Source: JBBSEZ01 sp038239195
GTDB lineage: Bacteria; Planctomycetota; Planctomycetia; Gemmatales; Gemmataceae
Assembly: GCA_038239195.1 (NCBI GenBank)
Contig: JBBSEZ010000003.1
Location: forward strand, 13,612-77,611
Direction: 5' to 3'
DNA: 64,000 nucleotides
A program made the position numbers and the translations under genes. How positions within the stretch are numbered: position 1 is the stretch's first letter; the number at the start of each line of letters is the position of its first letter. Positions 25,630 through 33,763 of the stretch are shown piece by piece. The notes below the pieces were generated by a model. That model worked only from the letters and a program-made list of their open reading frames with translations. It searched no databases and was not told the DNA's origin.

Positions 25630-28131
25630 ATGAAGCACGGCTCGGGCCTCCTGTTTCTCGGCGGTGGCGCCCTTCTGGCGGGCTGGCTCACCCTTGTTCT
25701 CGACCTGGGCGCGCAGCCCAAAATCAACCCGGAAAAGGGCTTCCGGAAGAAGCTGGCGGCGAAGGCCGAGCCAACGAATGCGGTGGCCGCGAAGCGCGCG
25801 ACGCCGGAGCAGTTCGCGTTCTTCGAGAAGAACATTCGCCCCGTGCTGGTCAAGGAGTGCTACTCCTGCCACGCAACGACCGCGAAGAAGGTGCGGGGCG
25901 GGCTGACGCTCGACACGCGCGAGGGCGTTCGCCACGGCGGGGAGACCGGCCCGGCCATCGTCCTCGGGGACGCGAAGAAGAGCCTGCTCATCAAGGCGCT
26001 GCGGCACGTCCACGAGCCCCTCAAGATGCCGCCGAAGAAGAAACTCCCCGATGAGGTGATCGCCAACTTCGAGAAGTGGATCGCGATGGGCGCGCCCGAC
26101 CCGCGCGACGGCGCCGGCAAGGTCGCCAAGAACGAGATCGACGTCGAAAAGGGCCGCAGGTTCTGGTCGTTCCAGCCGCCGAAGAAGACGATCCCGGCCG
26201 TCAAGGACGTCGCGTGGCCCAGGGGCCCCATCGACAAGTTCGTCCTCGCGGGCCTCGAAGCGAAGGGGCTGCGGCCCGTCGCCGACGCCGATCCTCGGGC
26301 GCTGATCCGGCGCATCGCCTTCGACCTGACCGGCCTGCCGCCGTCGCCCGAAGAAGTGGAAGCGTTCGTGAAGAAGCGCGCGGCCGGGGAGCCGGGGGCG
26401 CTCGAGGCCATCGTGGATCGGCTGCTGGCGTCGCCGGCGTTCGGCGAGCGCTGGGGCCGGCACTGGCTCGACGTGGCCCGCTACGGCGAGTCGAGCGGGC
26501 GGGCCGCCAACTTCGCCTACCCCCACGCCTGGCGCTACCGCGACTACGTCATCAAGTCTTTTCACGCCGACAAGCCTTACAACCAGTTCGTGCGCGAGCA
26601 ACTGGCCGGCGACCTGCTCCCTGCCAAGGACGACCGGCAGAAGGCCGAGTTGCTCGTGGCGACCGGCTTCCTGGCCATCGGGCCGAAGTCTCACGACGAG
26701 CGCAACCGGCGGCAGTTTCAGATGGACGTCGCCGACGAACAGATCGACGTGACGTTCCAGGCCTTCCAGGGACTGACGGTCGCCTGCGCGCGCTGCCACG
26801 ACCACAAGTTCGACCCGATCCCGCAGCGCGATTACTACGCCCTGGCCGGGATCTTCCGGAGTACCGAGACCTGCTACGGAACCATCCGCCTCCTCCAGAG
26901 CAATCACCCCAGCCCGCTCCTGACGCTGCCCAAGGACGCGGGGGCGACGGTCGCTCTCGAACCGCTCTAGGCGTCGCGTCGCGCCTCGCTCGAGAAGCAG
27001 ATCAAGGACCTGCGGGAGCAGGGGAAGGGCCTGACCGGGCCGAACGCCTTCATCCGGCGCCTTTTCCTGCGGAACCGCAGTAGCACCCTCCAGAGCCAGC
27101 TCAACCTCTACGAGGCCGATGGCACGCCGAAGCTCCTGGCGATGGGCGCCCGCGAGGGCCGAGCCCCCGCCGACAGCCGGACCTACGTTCGCGGCGAGCT
27201 CGACCAGCCGGGCAAGACGGTCAAGCGCGGCTTTCCGCAGGTGCTGACGGCAAAGCAGCCGGTGATCCGGAAGGGGAGTGGCCGGCGGGAACTGGCCGAG
27301 TGGATCGCCTCGAAGGACAACCCGCTGACCGCCCGGGTGATGGCCAACCGCGTCTGGCTGCACCTGTTCGGCCTCGGGCTGGTGCCCACGCCCGATAACT
27401 TTGGGGCCAGCGGGCTCCCGGCCAGCAACCAGGCCCTGCTCGATCACCTCGCCGGCACGTTTGTCGCGAACGAGTGGTCGGTGAAGAAGCTGATCCGCAC
27501 CATCGTTCTCAGCCGGGCGTATGGGCTCTCCTCGCAGTTCGACGAGGAGAACTTCGAGGCGGACCCCGACAACGTCCTCGTCTGGCGGGTGCCGAAGCGC
27601 CGCCTGGAGGCCGAGGCGCTGCGCGATGCGATGATGGCGCTGAGCGGTCGGCTCGACCTGGCCCCGCCGAAGGGCGGCTCGGTGGCCCGCCTCGGGGAGG
27701 GGAACGTCGGCTTCCGGTTCCAGGCGGGCGGCCCCGCCTCGACGAGCGACGTGCATCGCACCGTCTACTTGCCGATCGTCCGCGACCTGGTGCCCGAGGT
27801 GCTGATGGTCTTCGACTTCCCCGACCCGAGCCTGATCATCGGCGAGCGGGCGACGACGACGATCCCCGCCCAGTCGCTCTACCTGATGAACAACCCGTTC
27901 GTCATCCGGCAAGCCGAGGCGCTGGCCGACCGGCTCCTGGCTGGCGACGAGGAGGGCGCCGGCAAGCTGACGCGCGCCTACCAACTTTGCTACGCGCGCC
28001 CGCCGTCGGCGAAGGAGCTGGAGAAGGCCCAGACGTTCCTGCGGAACTACGGCCGGACACAGACGCGCCGCGCGACGTGGACGGCGCTTTGCCAGGCGCT
28101 CTTTGCGAGCGCGGAATTCAGTCATCGGTGA
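25630..28131 (+). pseudogene. PSCyt1-DUF1549-DUF1553 protein interrupted by one in-frame TAG
   Basis: ATG at 25630, signal-anchor LLFLGGGALLAGWLTL. A cytochrome-c-like PSCyt1 domain (VKECYSCHATT, CxxCH) is followed by DUF1549 (PRGPIDKFVLAGL, DLTGLPPSPEEVEAF, RWGRHWLDVARYGES, a second CxxCH in VACARCHDHKFDPI). The frame meets TAG at 26968-26970 and continues without shift through LEKQIKDLREQG into DUF1553 (GRRELAEWIASKDNPLTARV, NRVWLHLFG, a TIPAQSLYLMNNPFV stretch) to 28131. Reading through gives about 833 residues, normal for these planctomycete outer-compartment proteins of unknown activity. Only one codon is wrong, so this is either a fresh nonsense mutation or a base error. The partner DUF1501 gene downstream is also broken. 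Confidence 0.82.
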
Positions 28132-28163
28132 GCCGAGGCCCCTTGGCGATTGGAGATCGACCC

Positions 28164-28262
28164 ATGTATCCGACCGAGCACGTGTTTTCGCGCCGCGCGG
28201 CCCTGAAGAGCGCCGGGGCGGGCTTCGGCTACCTTGCCTTCGCCGGGCTAAGAAGAACTTGA
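28164..28262 (+). pseudogene. DUF1501 gene, only the first ~30 codons left
   Basis: ATG at 28164 encodes MYPTEHVFSRRAALKSAGAG and then FGYLAFAGL, the twin-arginine-type leader of DUF1501 proteins, which almost always follow DUF1549/DUF1553 genes. After FAGL the sequence enters the palindromic element at 28252 and terminates at 28262. The remaining ~400 codons expected for DUF1501 are absent from the window, so the element marks a deletion or insertion end point. Confidence 0.75.
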
Positions 28263-28416
28263 ACAGAAGGCAACGAAGGGAACGAAGAAAGAAGAAGCAG
28301 AGGCAGAGATAGTCAGAGGAGCGCGAACGGTCCGTTCGCGCTCCCCGGTTGCCTTTGCTCTTCTTCCCTTTCTCTTCTTTCTTCGTTGCCTTCGTTACCA
28401 TCTGTTCGAGTTCTTC
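28252..28416. repeat. 165-bp long palindrome (GGCAACGAAGG type)
   Basis: The two halves are near-perfect reverse complements. The outer ends contain GAAGAACTTGAACAGA and its counterpart, then AACGAAGGAACGAAG-type purine repeats. The centre is GAGCGCGAACGGTCCGTTCGCGCTC (28319-28343, given here in two parts: GAGCGCGAACGG and CCGTTCGCGCTC). Non-coding. It truncates the DUF1501 gene on the left and ends 22 bases short of the next minus-strand gene. Confidence 0.7.
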
Positions 28417-28438
28417 CGTCCTTCCGACGAACGCGATC

Positions 28439-29008
28439 TCACTTCTTCGGCACCAGGGCCAGGATCGCCTTCAGTATCTCCGCCACGCGTGCGTCGGTCA
28501 GTTCGCCGGCGCGGAAGGCGAAGTTCTTGACCACCTTCTGCTTGACGGACAGCAACACCGTTACGTCGGCGTCGCGGCCGATGCGGTAGGCCGGGGGGCC
28601 CTCGACGTCCTCGAAGACCGCCAGGGGCACGTTGCGCAGCGATTGCTTCTTGCTCCACGCCAGCACGCGCGGGCCGAAGGCGCTCTCGTCGTCGTGCAGG
28701 AACGTCGCCCAGGCGCGCAGGTCGGCCTTCTTGTGTTCGGCCAGCGCCTTGTCCACGCCGCGCAGCAGCTTGCCCAGCGGATCGCTCAGGCCGCGCGCGA
28801 ACACGATCACGATCGGCCGGTCGGCCGCCTCGCAGATGAAGCAGTGCGGCTGCCCCCGCTGCGGGCCCACGCTCACCACCGCCGAATAGGGCCCCGGCCG
28901 TTGCCCCGGCCTCGGGCCCGACACGCACGGGCCCGGCTCGGCCGCGCCCGCGGCCCCCGCCCCCAACGACACCAGCGCGACGGCGAACAAATGGCGGAAC
29001 GAATGCAT
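28439..29008 (-). CDS. Exported thioredoxin-fold-like hypothetical protein
   Basis: 189 residues from the ATG at 29008 (GGAGA upstream); a TTG two codons earlier is less likely. Signal peptide (FRHLFAVALVSLGAGAAGA). The mature part has the order expected of a thioredoxin-like fold: CFICEAADRPIVIVFARGL, an alpha helix (LLRGVDKALAEHKKA), LRAWATFL and VPLAVFEDVEGPPAYRIG, then VTVLLSVKQKVVKNFAF. CFIC could be a CxxC-type redox pair, but its position ahead of the strand is unusual. I recognise no named family. Probably periplasmic; function unknown. Confidence 0.68.
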   Translation of the reverse strand: MHSFRHLFAVALVSLGAGAAGAAEPGPCVSGPRPGQRPGPYSAVVSVGPQRGQPHCFICEAADRPIVIVFARGLSDPLGKLLRGVDKALAEHKKADLRAWATFLHDDESAFGPRVLAWSKKQSLRNVPLAVFEDVEGPPAYRIGRDADVTVLLSVKQKVVKNFAFRAGELTDARVAEILKAILALVPKK

Positions 29009-29168
29009 CGGCAATCTCCTCTCCCACGATGGGCGCTCGCCCCATTATCGACGTGCAGGGAAAGAGAAGCAAGCGCCAGGATGGCCGTGCCGGCCCACTG
29101 CCTTGCCCGCGACCGTGGCCTCGCTTACACTGGCGCTTCCGGTTGCCTGCTCCTTCCCTGGAGGCGTC

Positions 29169-30350
29169 ATGCTTCACCCGAGTGTCCGCCCGACCGCCGC
29201 GGCTCTGCTCTTGCTGACGTTCGCCCTGGCGCTGAGCGGCGCGCCCGGCCCGCTCGATGCGAAAAAAGAGCCGGCCCACCCCGCCACCGAGAAGGCCATC
29301 GCCGACGGCCTGCGCTGGCTGGCGCTTCACCAGGCCCCCGACGGGCACTGGGGGCTGCACGACTTCAACAAGTTCGCGCGCACGGCCCCGCTGCCGGGCG
29401 GCAAGATCGTCGGCGACAACTCGGTGCCGGGCACGACCCGCAAGAACGACGTCGCCGGGACCGCCTTCGGCCTGCTCCCCTTCCTGGCGGCCGGCCACAC
29501 CCACAAGGCCCCGGCGAAGCCCGTCATGCCCAGCTACACCAAGACCGTCTCGGTCGGGCTCCGCTACTTGCTCGTCAAGCAAACCAAGGTCGGCGCGAGT
29601 AAGGGGGCGTTCAGCACGGAGATGTACGCGAACGCGCTGGCGACGATCGCGGTGTGTAACGCCTACGCCCTGACCCGCGACCCGGCGCTCAAGGCGCCGG
29701 CCCAGTTGGCCGTCAACTACGTGGTCGCCGCTCAGCACGTCGCCGGGGGCTGGCGCTACTCGCCCGGGATGGCGGGCGATACCTCGGTGACGAGCTGGCA
29801 GGTCGCCGCCCTGAAGAGCGGCCAGGTCGGCGGCGTCATCGTGCCGAAGGGCGCCTTGCAGCGGGCGGCGAAGTTTCTGGAGTCCGCGGAAGTGGGGCAG
29901 GACAGCGGCGGATACTGCTACGTGCCGGGCGGCGCCGAGACCGCGTCGATGACGGCGGCGGCCCTGAGCAGCCGACTCCACCTCGGCACCGCCCCGGCCG
30001 CAAAGACCGTGGTGAACGGCGTCGCCAAGCTGCGCGCGAGCCCGCCGGGGAAGACGAGCAGCCCCTATTACGAGTATTACGCCACGCTGGCGATACTTCA
30101 GGTGGGCGGTGAGGATTGGAAGTTCTGGCAGCTCGGTCCCGACGGCGACGGCAAGGGCGGCATCCGCGACGCGCTGCTGAAAAGCCAGGACCAGGGCGGT
30201 CTTCGGCCCGCTCAGAAGGGGACCTGGGTCGGCAACGACCAGATCGGCGGGCGCCTCGGCGCCACCTCCCTTTCGCTCCTGATGCTCCAGGCCCCCGCAC
30301 GGCGCTTGCCGCTCTATCGGCCCGCCAAGGACAAGAAGGACAAGCAGTAA
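29169..30350 (+). CDS. Secreted squalene-cyclase/prenyltransferase-repeat (alpha-alpha barrel) protein, copy 1
   Basis: 393 residues from the ATG at 29169 (GGAGG upstream) with a signal peptide (AALLLLTFALALSG). The body is built from alpha-alpha barrel repeats of the squalene-hopene-cyclase / prenyltransferase superfamily: ADGLRWLALHQAPDGHWGLHDF, TAFGLLPFLAAGHTH, LATIAVCNAYALTRDP, WQVAALKSGQV, ending GRLGATSLSLLMLQ. No cyclase DxDD or prenyltransferase zinc-ligand set is evident, so it is probably a binding or scaffold domain. Closely related to the next gene in every block, which indicates a tandem duplication. Confidence 0.8.
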   Translation: MLHPSVRPTAAALLLLTFALALSGAPGPLDAKKEPAHPATEKAIADGLRWLALHQAPDGHWGLHDFNKFARTAPLPGGKIVGDNSVPGTTRKNDVAGTAFGLLPFLAAGHTHKAPAKPVMPSYTKTVSVGLRYLLVKQTKVGASKGAFSTEMYANALATIAVCNAYALTRDPALKAPAQLAVNYVVAAQHVAGGWRYSPGMAGDTSVTSWQVAALKSGQVGGVIVPKGALQRAAKFLESAEVGQDSGGYCYVPGGAETASMTAAALSSRLHLGTAPAAKTVVNGVAKLRASPPGKTSSPYYEYYATLAILQVGGEDWKFWQLGPDGDGKGGIRDALLKSQDQGGLRPAQKGTWVGNDQIGGRLGATSLSLLMLQAPARRLPLYRPAKDKKDKQ

Positions 30351-30375
30351 GGGGCTGGGCAGGGCAAACTCTCCC

Positions 30376-30442
30376 CCCGTAGGACGGCTCTCCCGAGCCG
30401 TCCAGTCCCCGGCAGGACGGCTCGGGAGAGCCGTCCTACGGG
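30376..30442. repeat. REPIN-like double hairpin (GTAGGACGGCTC family)
   Basis: Arms 30376-30403 and 30415-30442 are perfect 28-bp inverted repeats around an 11-base spacer. Each arm is itself a hairpin (GGACGGCTC-TCCC-GAGCCGTCC), the two-unit design of REP doublets. It lies between the twin barrel genes. A second member is at 42633-42684. No REP-associated transposase gene is in the window. Confidence 0.8.
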
Positions 30443-30505
30443 CCGTTTTCTCTCGCCGCTCGCCTGAATCGCGGAACGCGCACTCATCCCCAAAGAGGAT
30501 CTCTC

Positions 30506-31723
30506 ATGTCTCTGCCCCGTGTCCGCTGTCTCGTCGCCGTGACCGGCGCCTGCTTGCTGGCGTTCGCGGCGCTCGGGCGGGCCCGCGCGCTTGCGCCCGA
30601 GGTCGAAGTCGAAGTCCCGATAAAAGAGCCAAAGAAGCCGCCGCTTCATCCCGCCACCGAGAAAGCGGTCGCCGACGGCCTGCGCTGGCTGGCGCTCCAT
30701 CAGGCCGCCGATGGCCACTGGGGCCTGCACGACTTCAACAAGCACGCGCGCACCATTCCCCTCCCCCGCGGCGTCGTCGGCGGCGACAAATCGACGCCGG
30801 GCACGACCCGCAAGAACGACGTTGCGGGGACGGCCTTGGGCCTGCTGCCGTTCCTGGCCGCCGGGCACACCCACAAGGCCGGCGCCAAGGGAGGCGGGCC
30901 CGATTACAGCAAGGTGGTCGATGCCAGCCTCCGTTCCCTGATCTCCAAGCAGAGCAAGGCGGGGGGTGACAAGGGCTATTTCGGCGGCGATGCGTATGCG
31001 CACGCCCTGGCGACCATCGCCCTGTGCGAGGCCTACAAGCTGACCTCCGACCCGGCGCTCAAGGCCTCCGCCCAGTTCGCCGTCGATTACGCCGTCGCCG
31101 CTCAGGACCCGGTCGGCGGGGGCTGGCGCTACAAACCGAAAGAGGCGGGCGACACCTCCGTGACGGGGTGGTATTTGCAGGCGCTTGTTCGAGCGCGGAT
31201 GGCCGGCCTGACCGTCCCGAGAATCGCGATGCGCCGGGCCGAGAAGTATCTCGACGCGGCCGAGACGAGCAAGAACAGCGGTGGGTACGCCTACGTGCCC
31301 GGCGGCGGCGAAACGCCCACGATGACGGCGGTCGGCCTTTTCTGCCGCCAGTACCTCGGCGCCAACCCTCGCAACCCCGGCCTGCGAAAGGGGGTGAAGA
31401 AGCTGAAGGCCCACCCGCCCGGGACGACCGGCAACATCTACTACGACTACTACGCCACCCAGGTCATCCATCACATGGGCGGCGACCACTGGAAGTTTTG
31501 GAATCTGGGGCCTGCAGGCACCGGCAGGGGCGGCATCCGCGACCAACTCATCAAGACTCAGGACAAGGGCGACAAGAACACCGACAACAAGGGCACGTGG
31601 GCCGGCACGGAACACGTCGGGGGGCGCCTCGGCGCCACGTCCCTGTCGCTCTTGACGCTGCAAGTCCCGCAGCATCATTCGCCGATGTATCAGCCTGAGT
31701 TGGTCCTCCCTGACCCGGAATGA
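30506..31723 (+). CDS. Secreted squalene-cyclase/prenyltransferase-repeat protein, copy 2
   Basis: 405 residues, signal peptide MSLPRVRCLVAVTGACLLAF. Same architecture as the upstream gene: DGLRWLALHQAADGHWGLHDF, TTRKNDVAGTALGLLPFLAAGHTHKAG, ALATIALCEAYKLTSDPALKA, GGWRYKPKEAGDTSVTGW and SGGYAYVPGGGETPTMTAVGL, finishing with a conserved GGRLGATSLSLLTLQVP. The duplicates share long identical runs, but signal peptides and C-terminal tails have diverged. Function unknown. The missing cyclase motifs argue against terpene chemistry. It has its own start context (AAAGAGGATC) and a REPIN upstream, so it may be transcribed separately. Confidence 0.8.
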   Translation: MSLPRVRCLVAVTGACLLAFAALGRARALAPEVEVEVPIKEPKKPPLHPATEKAVADGLRWLALHQAADGHWGLHDFNKHARTIPLPRGVVGGDKSTPGTTRKNDVAGTALGLLPFLAAGHTHKAGAKGGGPDYSKVVDASLRSLISKQSKAGGDKGYFGGDAYAHALATIALCEAYKLTSDPALKASAQFAVDYAVAAQDPVGGGWRYKPKEAGDTSVTGWYLQALVRARMAGLTVPRIAMRRAEKYLDAAETSKNSGGYAYVPGGGETPTMTAVGLFCRQYLGANPRNPGLRKGVKKLKAHPPGTTGNIYYDYYATQVIHHMGGDHWKFWNLGPAGTGRGGIRDQLIKTQDKGDKNTDNKGTWAGTEHVGGRLGATSLSLLTLQVPQHHSPMYQPELVLPDPE

Positions 31724-31730
31724 GGCGCCC

Positions 31731-32456
31731 TCACGTTCGCCCCATCACCCAATCAACCACGTGACAGCCGCGCACGTGGTTGGCGGTGCGGCAGTGCTCC
31801 GACGGCTCGTCCTCGCCGAGGTCGGCCAGGGCGTCGGCCAGGACCGGGTAGAGCGCGTGGTCGCCCTCGTGGCAGGCCTCCGCCAGGCCGACGATCGAGG
31901 GCGGAAACGCCCTCCTCACCAGCGGCCGGAACGGGTTGCCGAGCAGGTCGCGCACCAGGTCGAGCAGCGCTTCGGTCGGCACCTCGCGCAGGTCGCGCAG
32001 CGGCCAGAAGCGCGCGACCGGCTCCTCGGCGCAGCTCGCGGCGATACGCGCCCACGTCGGCGGCAGCACGCGCGCCCCCGACGCGGCGACGACCGTCTGC
32101 GCCCCCTCCCAGGCGGCGAACAACTCGCGCCGCCGGGCCTGGCCATCGGCGTAGCGCTCGGCGGCGCCCACGGCGGCACGGCTGCGCTCGTCGGCGAGGA
32201 GTTGCCAGTGGCGCCGGCAGCAGGCGCAGGCGAGCAAGCGGCGCTTGCGCGCGCTGAAGCGATGTCCCAGCAGCCCCACGCACTGGCGCAGCAACTCGGG
32301 CTCGGGGCAGGCCCGCCACTCCGCCGCGCCGAACGGCTTGCCCCCGTACACGCGGAACGCCGTGCCGCTGTAGGGGCAGATCACCTCGCCGCCGAGCGTG
32401 TCGTCGGTCAGCAACAGCGGGTAACGCGACGCGCAGCCACACGTCGTCTGGATCAT
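31731..32456 (-). CDS. Planctomycete-type hypothetical protein with Cys-rich ACACCRRHW motif
   Basis: 241 residues. The central RLLACACCRRHWQLLADERS segment with RAAVGAAERYADGQARR, and the closing EHCRTANHVRGCHVVDWVMG, are hallmarks of a protein family very common in Gemmata relatives, often fused to or next to TIGR02996 domains. The N-terminal 45 residues add a short Cys-containing segment (TTCGCASRYPLLL... EVICPYSG), possibly a zinc-binding knuckle. No signal peptide. Function unknown. ATG at 32456. Transcribed away from the AAA gene that lies 72 bases upstream on the same strand. Confidence 0.72.
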   Translation of the reverse strand: MIQTTCGCASRYPLLLTDDTLGGEVICPYSGTAFRVYGGKPFGAAEWRACPEPELLRQCVGLLGHRFSARKRRLLACACCRRHWQLLADERSRAAVGAAERYADGQARRRELFAAWEGAQTVVAASGARVLPPTWARIAASCAEEPVARFWPLRDLREVPTEALLDLVRDLLGNPFRPLVRRAFPPSIVGLAEACHEGDHALYPVLADALADLGEDEPSEHCRTANHVRGCHVVDWVMGRT

Positions 32457-32528
32457 GGCGCTCTCCCGGGCCCTGGCTCGTCCTCCCCATTGTAGCCGTC
32501 GCCCGCGAGGCCTGCTCCACCAGGCCCC

Positions 32529-33689
32529 TCACTCCAATCCCACCTTGCCCACGTGGTTGTTCCCGAACCCCACGTGGCGCGCCGGCCGGGCGGTCAGCTC
32601 GTTACGGTTGATCTCGAACTGCTTCAGCGCCCACGCCCAGTCCCACTCCCCGCCGTCTACGAAGTGCATCACCAGCAGGTTCTTCAGCTCCTCCACCTCG
32701 GCGAAGCTGAAGCCACCCGTCGATTCGACCGCCCGGTCGAGGTCGAGGTGCGCCAGGATCTCCTTGTGCCAGCGCAAAAGGAGTTGCCGGCGCAGCTCGG
32801 GGCCAGGCGGCTTGAAGTCGAGCATCAGGTCGAGCCGGCCGGGGCGCTTGAACGCCCGGTCGATCAGCGCGAGCGCGCAGTTGGTCGTGAAGACGAACAC
32901 CACTCCTTCGTTGACCTGGATGCCGTCCATCGCGCTGAGGAACACGGCCTGGTCTTCGGTCTCGGCGATCTTGTCGCGGTCGCGCAGCGCCAGGTCCATG
33001 TCGTCGAAGAACACGATGCCGCGCCGCTCCACGCTGAACAGCCCCTCGATGTTGTCGTTCTCGCGCGCCGCGCGATAGTTGTCGGGCGTCACCAGCCGAT
33101 ACTCCCAGCGGCGCTGGCGGCACGCCTCCCACACCCAGCGGCACGCCATCGTCTTGCCGTTGCCCGGCGCCCCCGTCAGCAGCACGCCGCGCTTGGCCCG
33201 CCCGCCGTAGGCCTTGATGCGCGTGAGGTTGCGCCCTTCGAGATAGCCAATGGTGTTCTTCCACAACGCATCGAGCTGCTCCGGCGGCAGCACGGGCGTG
33301 GCCGAGGGCGGTTCCTGGTCGCGGCGGCAGCGGACGGCGATGCGGTAGAGCCGGCGGTAGTCGGCGAGAGCGACGGCGTAGAAGTCGAGGCCGGCGCAGT
33401 TGAGGCTGTCGTGGGATTGGAAGCGGACGTGGACGAACCGAACGCCTTCGATCTCGTAGTGGCGCAGGCCGAGGCGCACGCCCGGGCCACCGCGGCGCTG
33501 GTCGGGCGACCAGTCGCGCACCATCACGCCGTCGATGGGCAGCAGGTCGCCGCGCTTCGCCGCCTTGACGAGCGGGTCTTCGAGGACGTCGAGATCGAGC
33601 GCGACGGGCCGCTCCATCCCCGTCTGGCGGGCGACGACGTCGAGGAGATGGCGGTGGTCGGCAGCGTATTGTTGCAGTTCGCTGTGCAT
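32529..33689 (-). CDS. AAA-family ATPase
   Basis: 386 residues. The N-terminal 150 residues are an unrecognised alpha/beta domain. The AAA core has Walker A GAPGNGKT (173-180), Walker B GIVFFDDMD (224-232), sensor 1 TTN (268-270) and the arginine-finger segment KRPGRLDLML (281-290), as in classical AAA (FtsH/CDC48-like) modules. No protease or membrane segment. The C-terminal tail (RHVGFGNNHVGKVGLE) is polar. It may remodel or unfold a partner protein; no partner is evident from the neighbourhood. Starts with ATG at 33689. Confidence 0.85.
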   Translation of the reverse strand: MHSELQQYAADHRHLLDVVARQTGMERPVALDLDVLEDPLVKAAKRGDLLPIDGVMVRDWSPDQRRGGPGVRLGLRHYEIEGVRFVHVRFQSHDSLNCAGLDFYAVALADYRRLYRIAVRCRRDQEPPSATPVLPPEQLDALWKNTIGYLEGRNLTRIKAYGGRAKRGVLLTGAPGNGKTMACRWVWEACRQRRWEYRLVTPDNYRAARENDNIEGLFSVERRGIVFFDDMDLALRDRDKIAETEDQAVFLSAMDGIQVNEGVVFVFTTNCALALIDRAFKRPGRLDLMLDFKPPGPELRRQLLLRWHKEILAHLDLDRAVESTGGFSFAEVEELKNLLVMHFVDGGEWDWAWALKQFEINRNELTARPARHVGFGNNHVGKVGLE

Positions 33690-33763
33690 GATGATTCAGT
33701 GGCCCGGGAGAGGGTGAATCGGTAGGCCCCGATGATGACGGACACGCGCCGCGCCGGGCGGGC

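Noticed and set aside
26968..26970. TAG reassignment as a sense codon
   Set aside because: Two TAGs (26968 and 21603) interrupt genes, but several other genes end properly in TAG at their expected C termini, and both affected loci show other damage.
28439..29008. A typical TlpA/AhpC thioredoxin with CxxC active site
   Set aside because: The CFIC motif precedes the first strand rather than following it, and the usual WCxxC context is missing, so only a loose fold resemblance is claimed.
29169..31723. Terpenoid or hopanoid biosynthesis genes
   Set aside because: Signal peptides and the absence of DxDD or prenyl-binding motifs argue against cytoplasmic terpene chemistry; no other isoprenoid genes are nearby.
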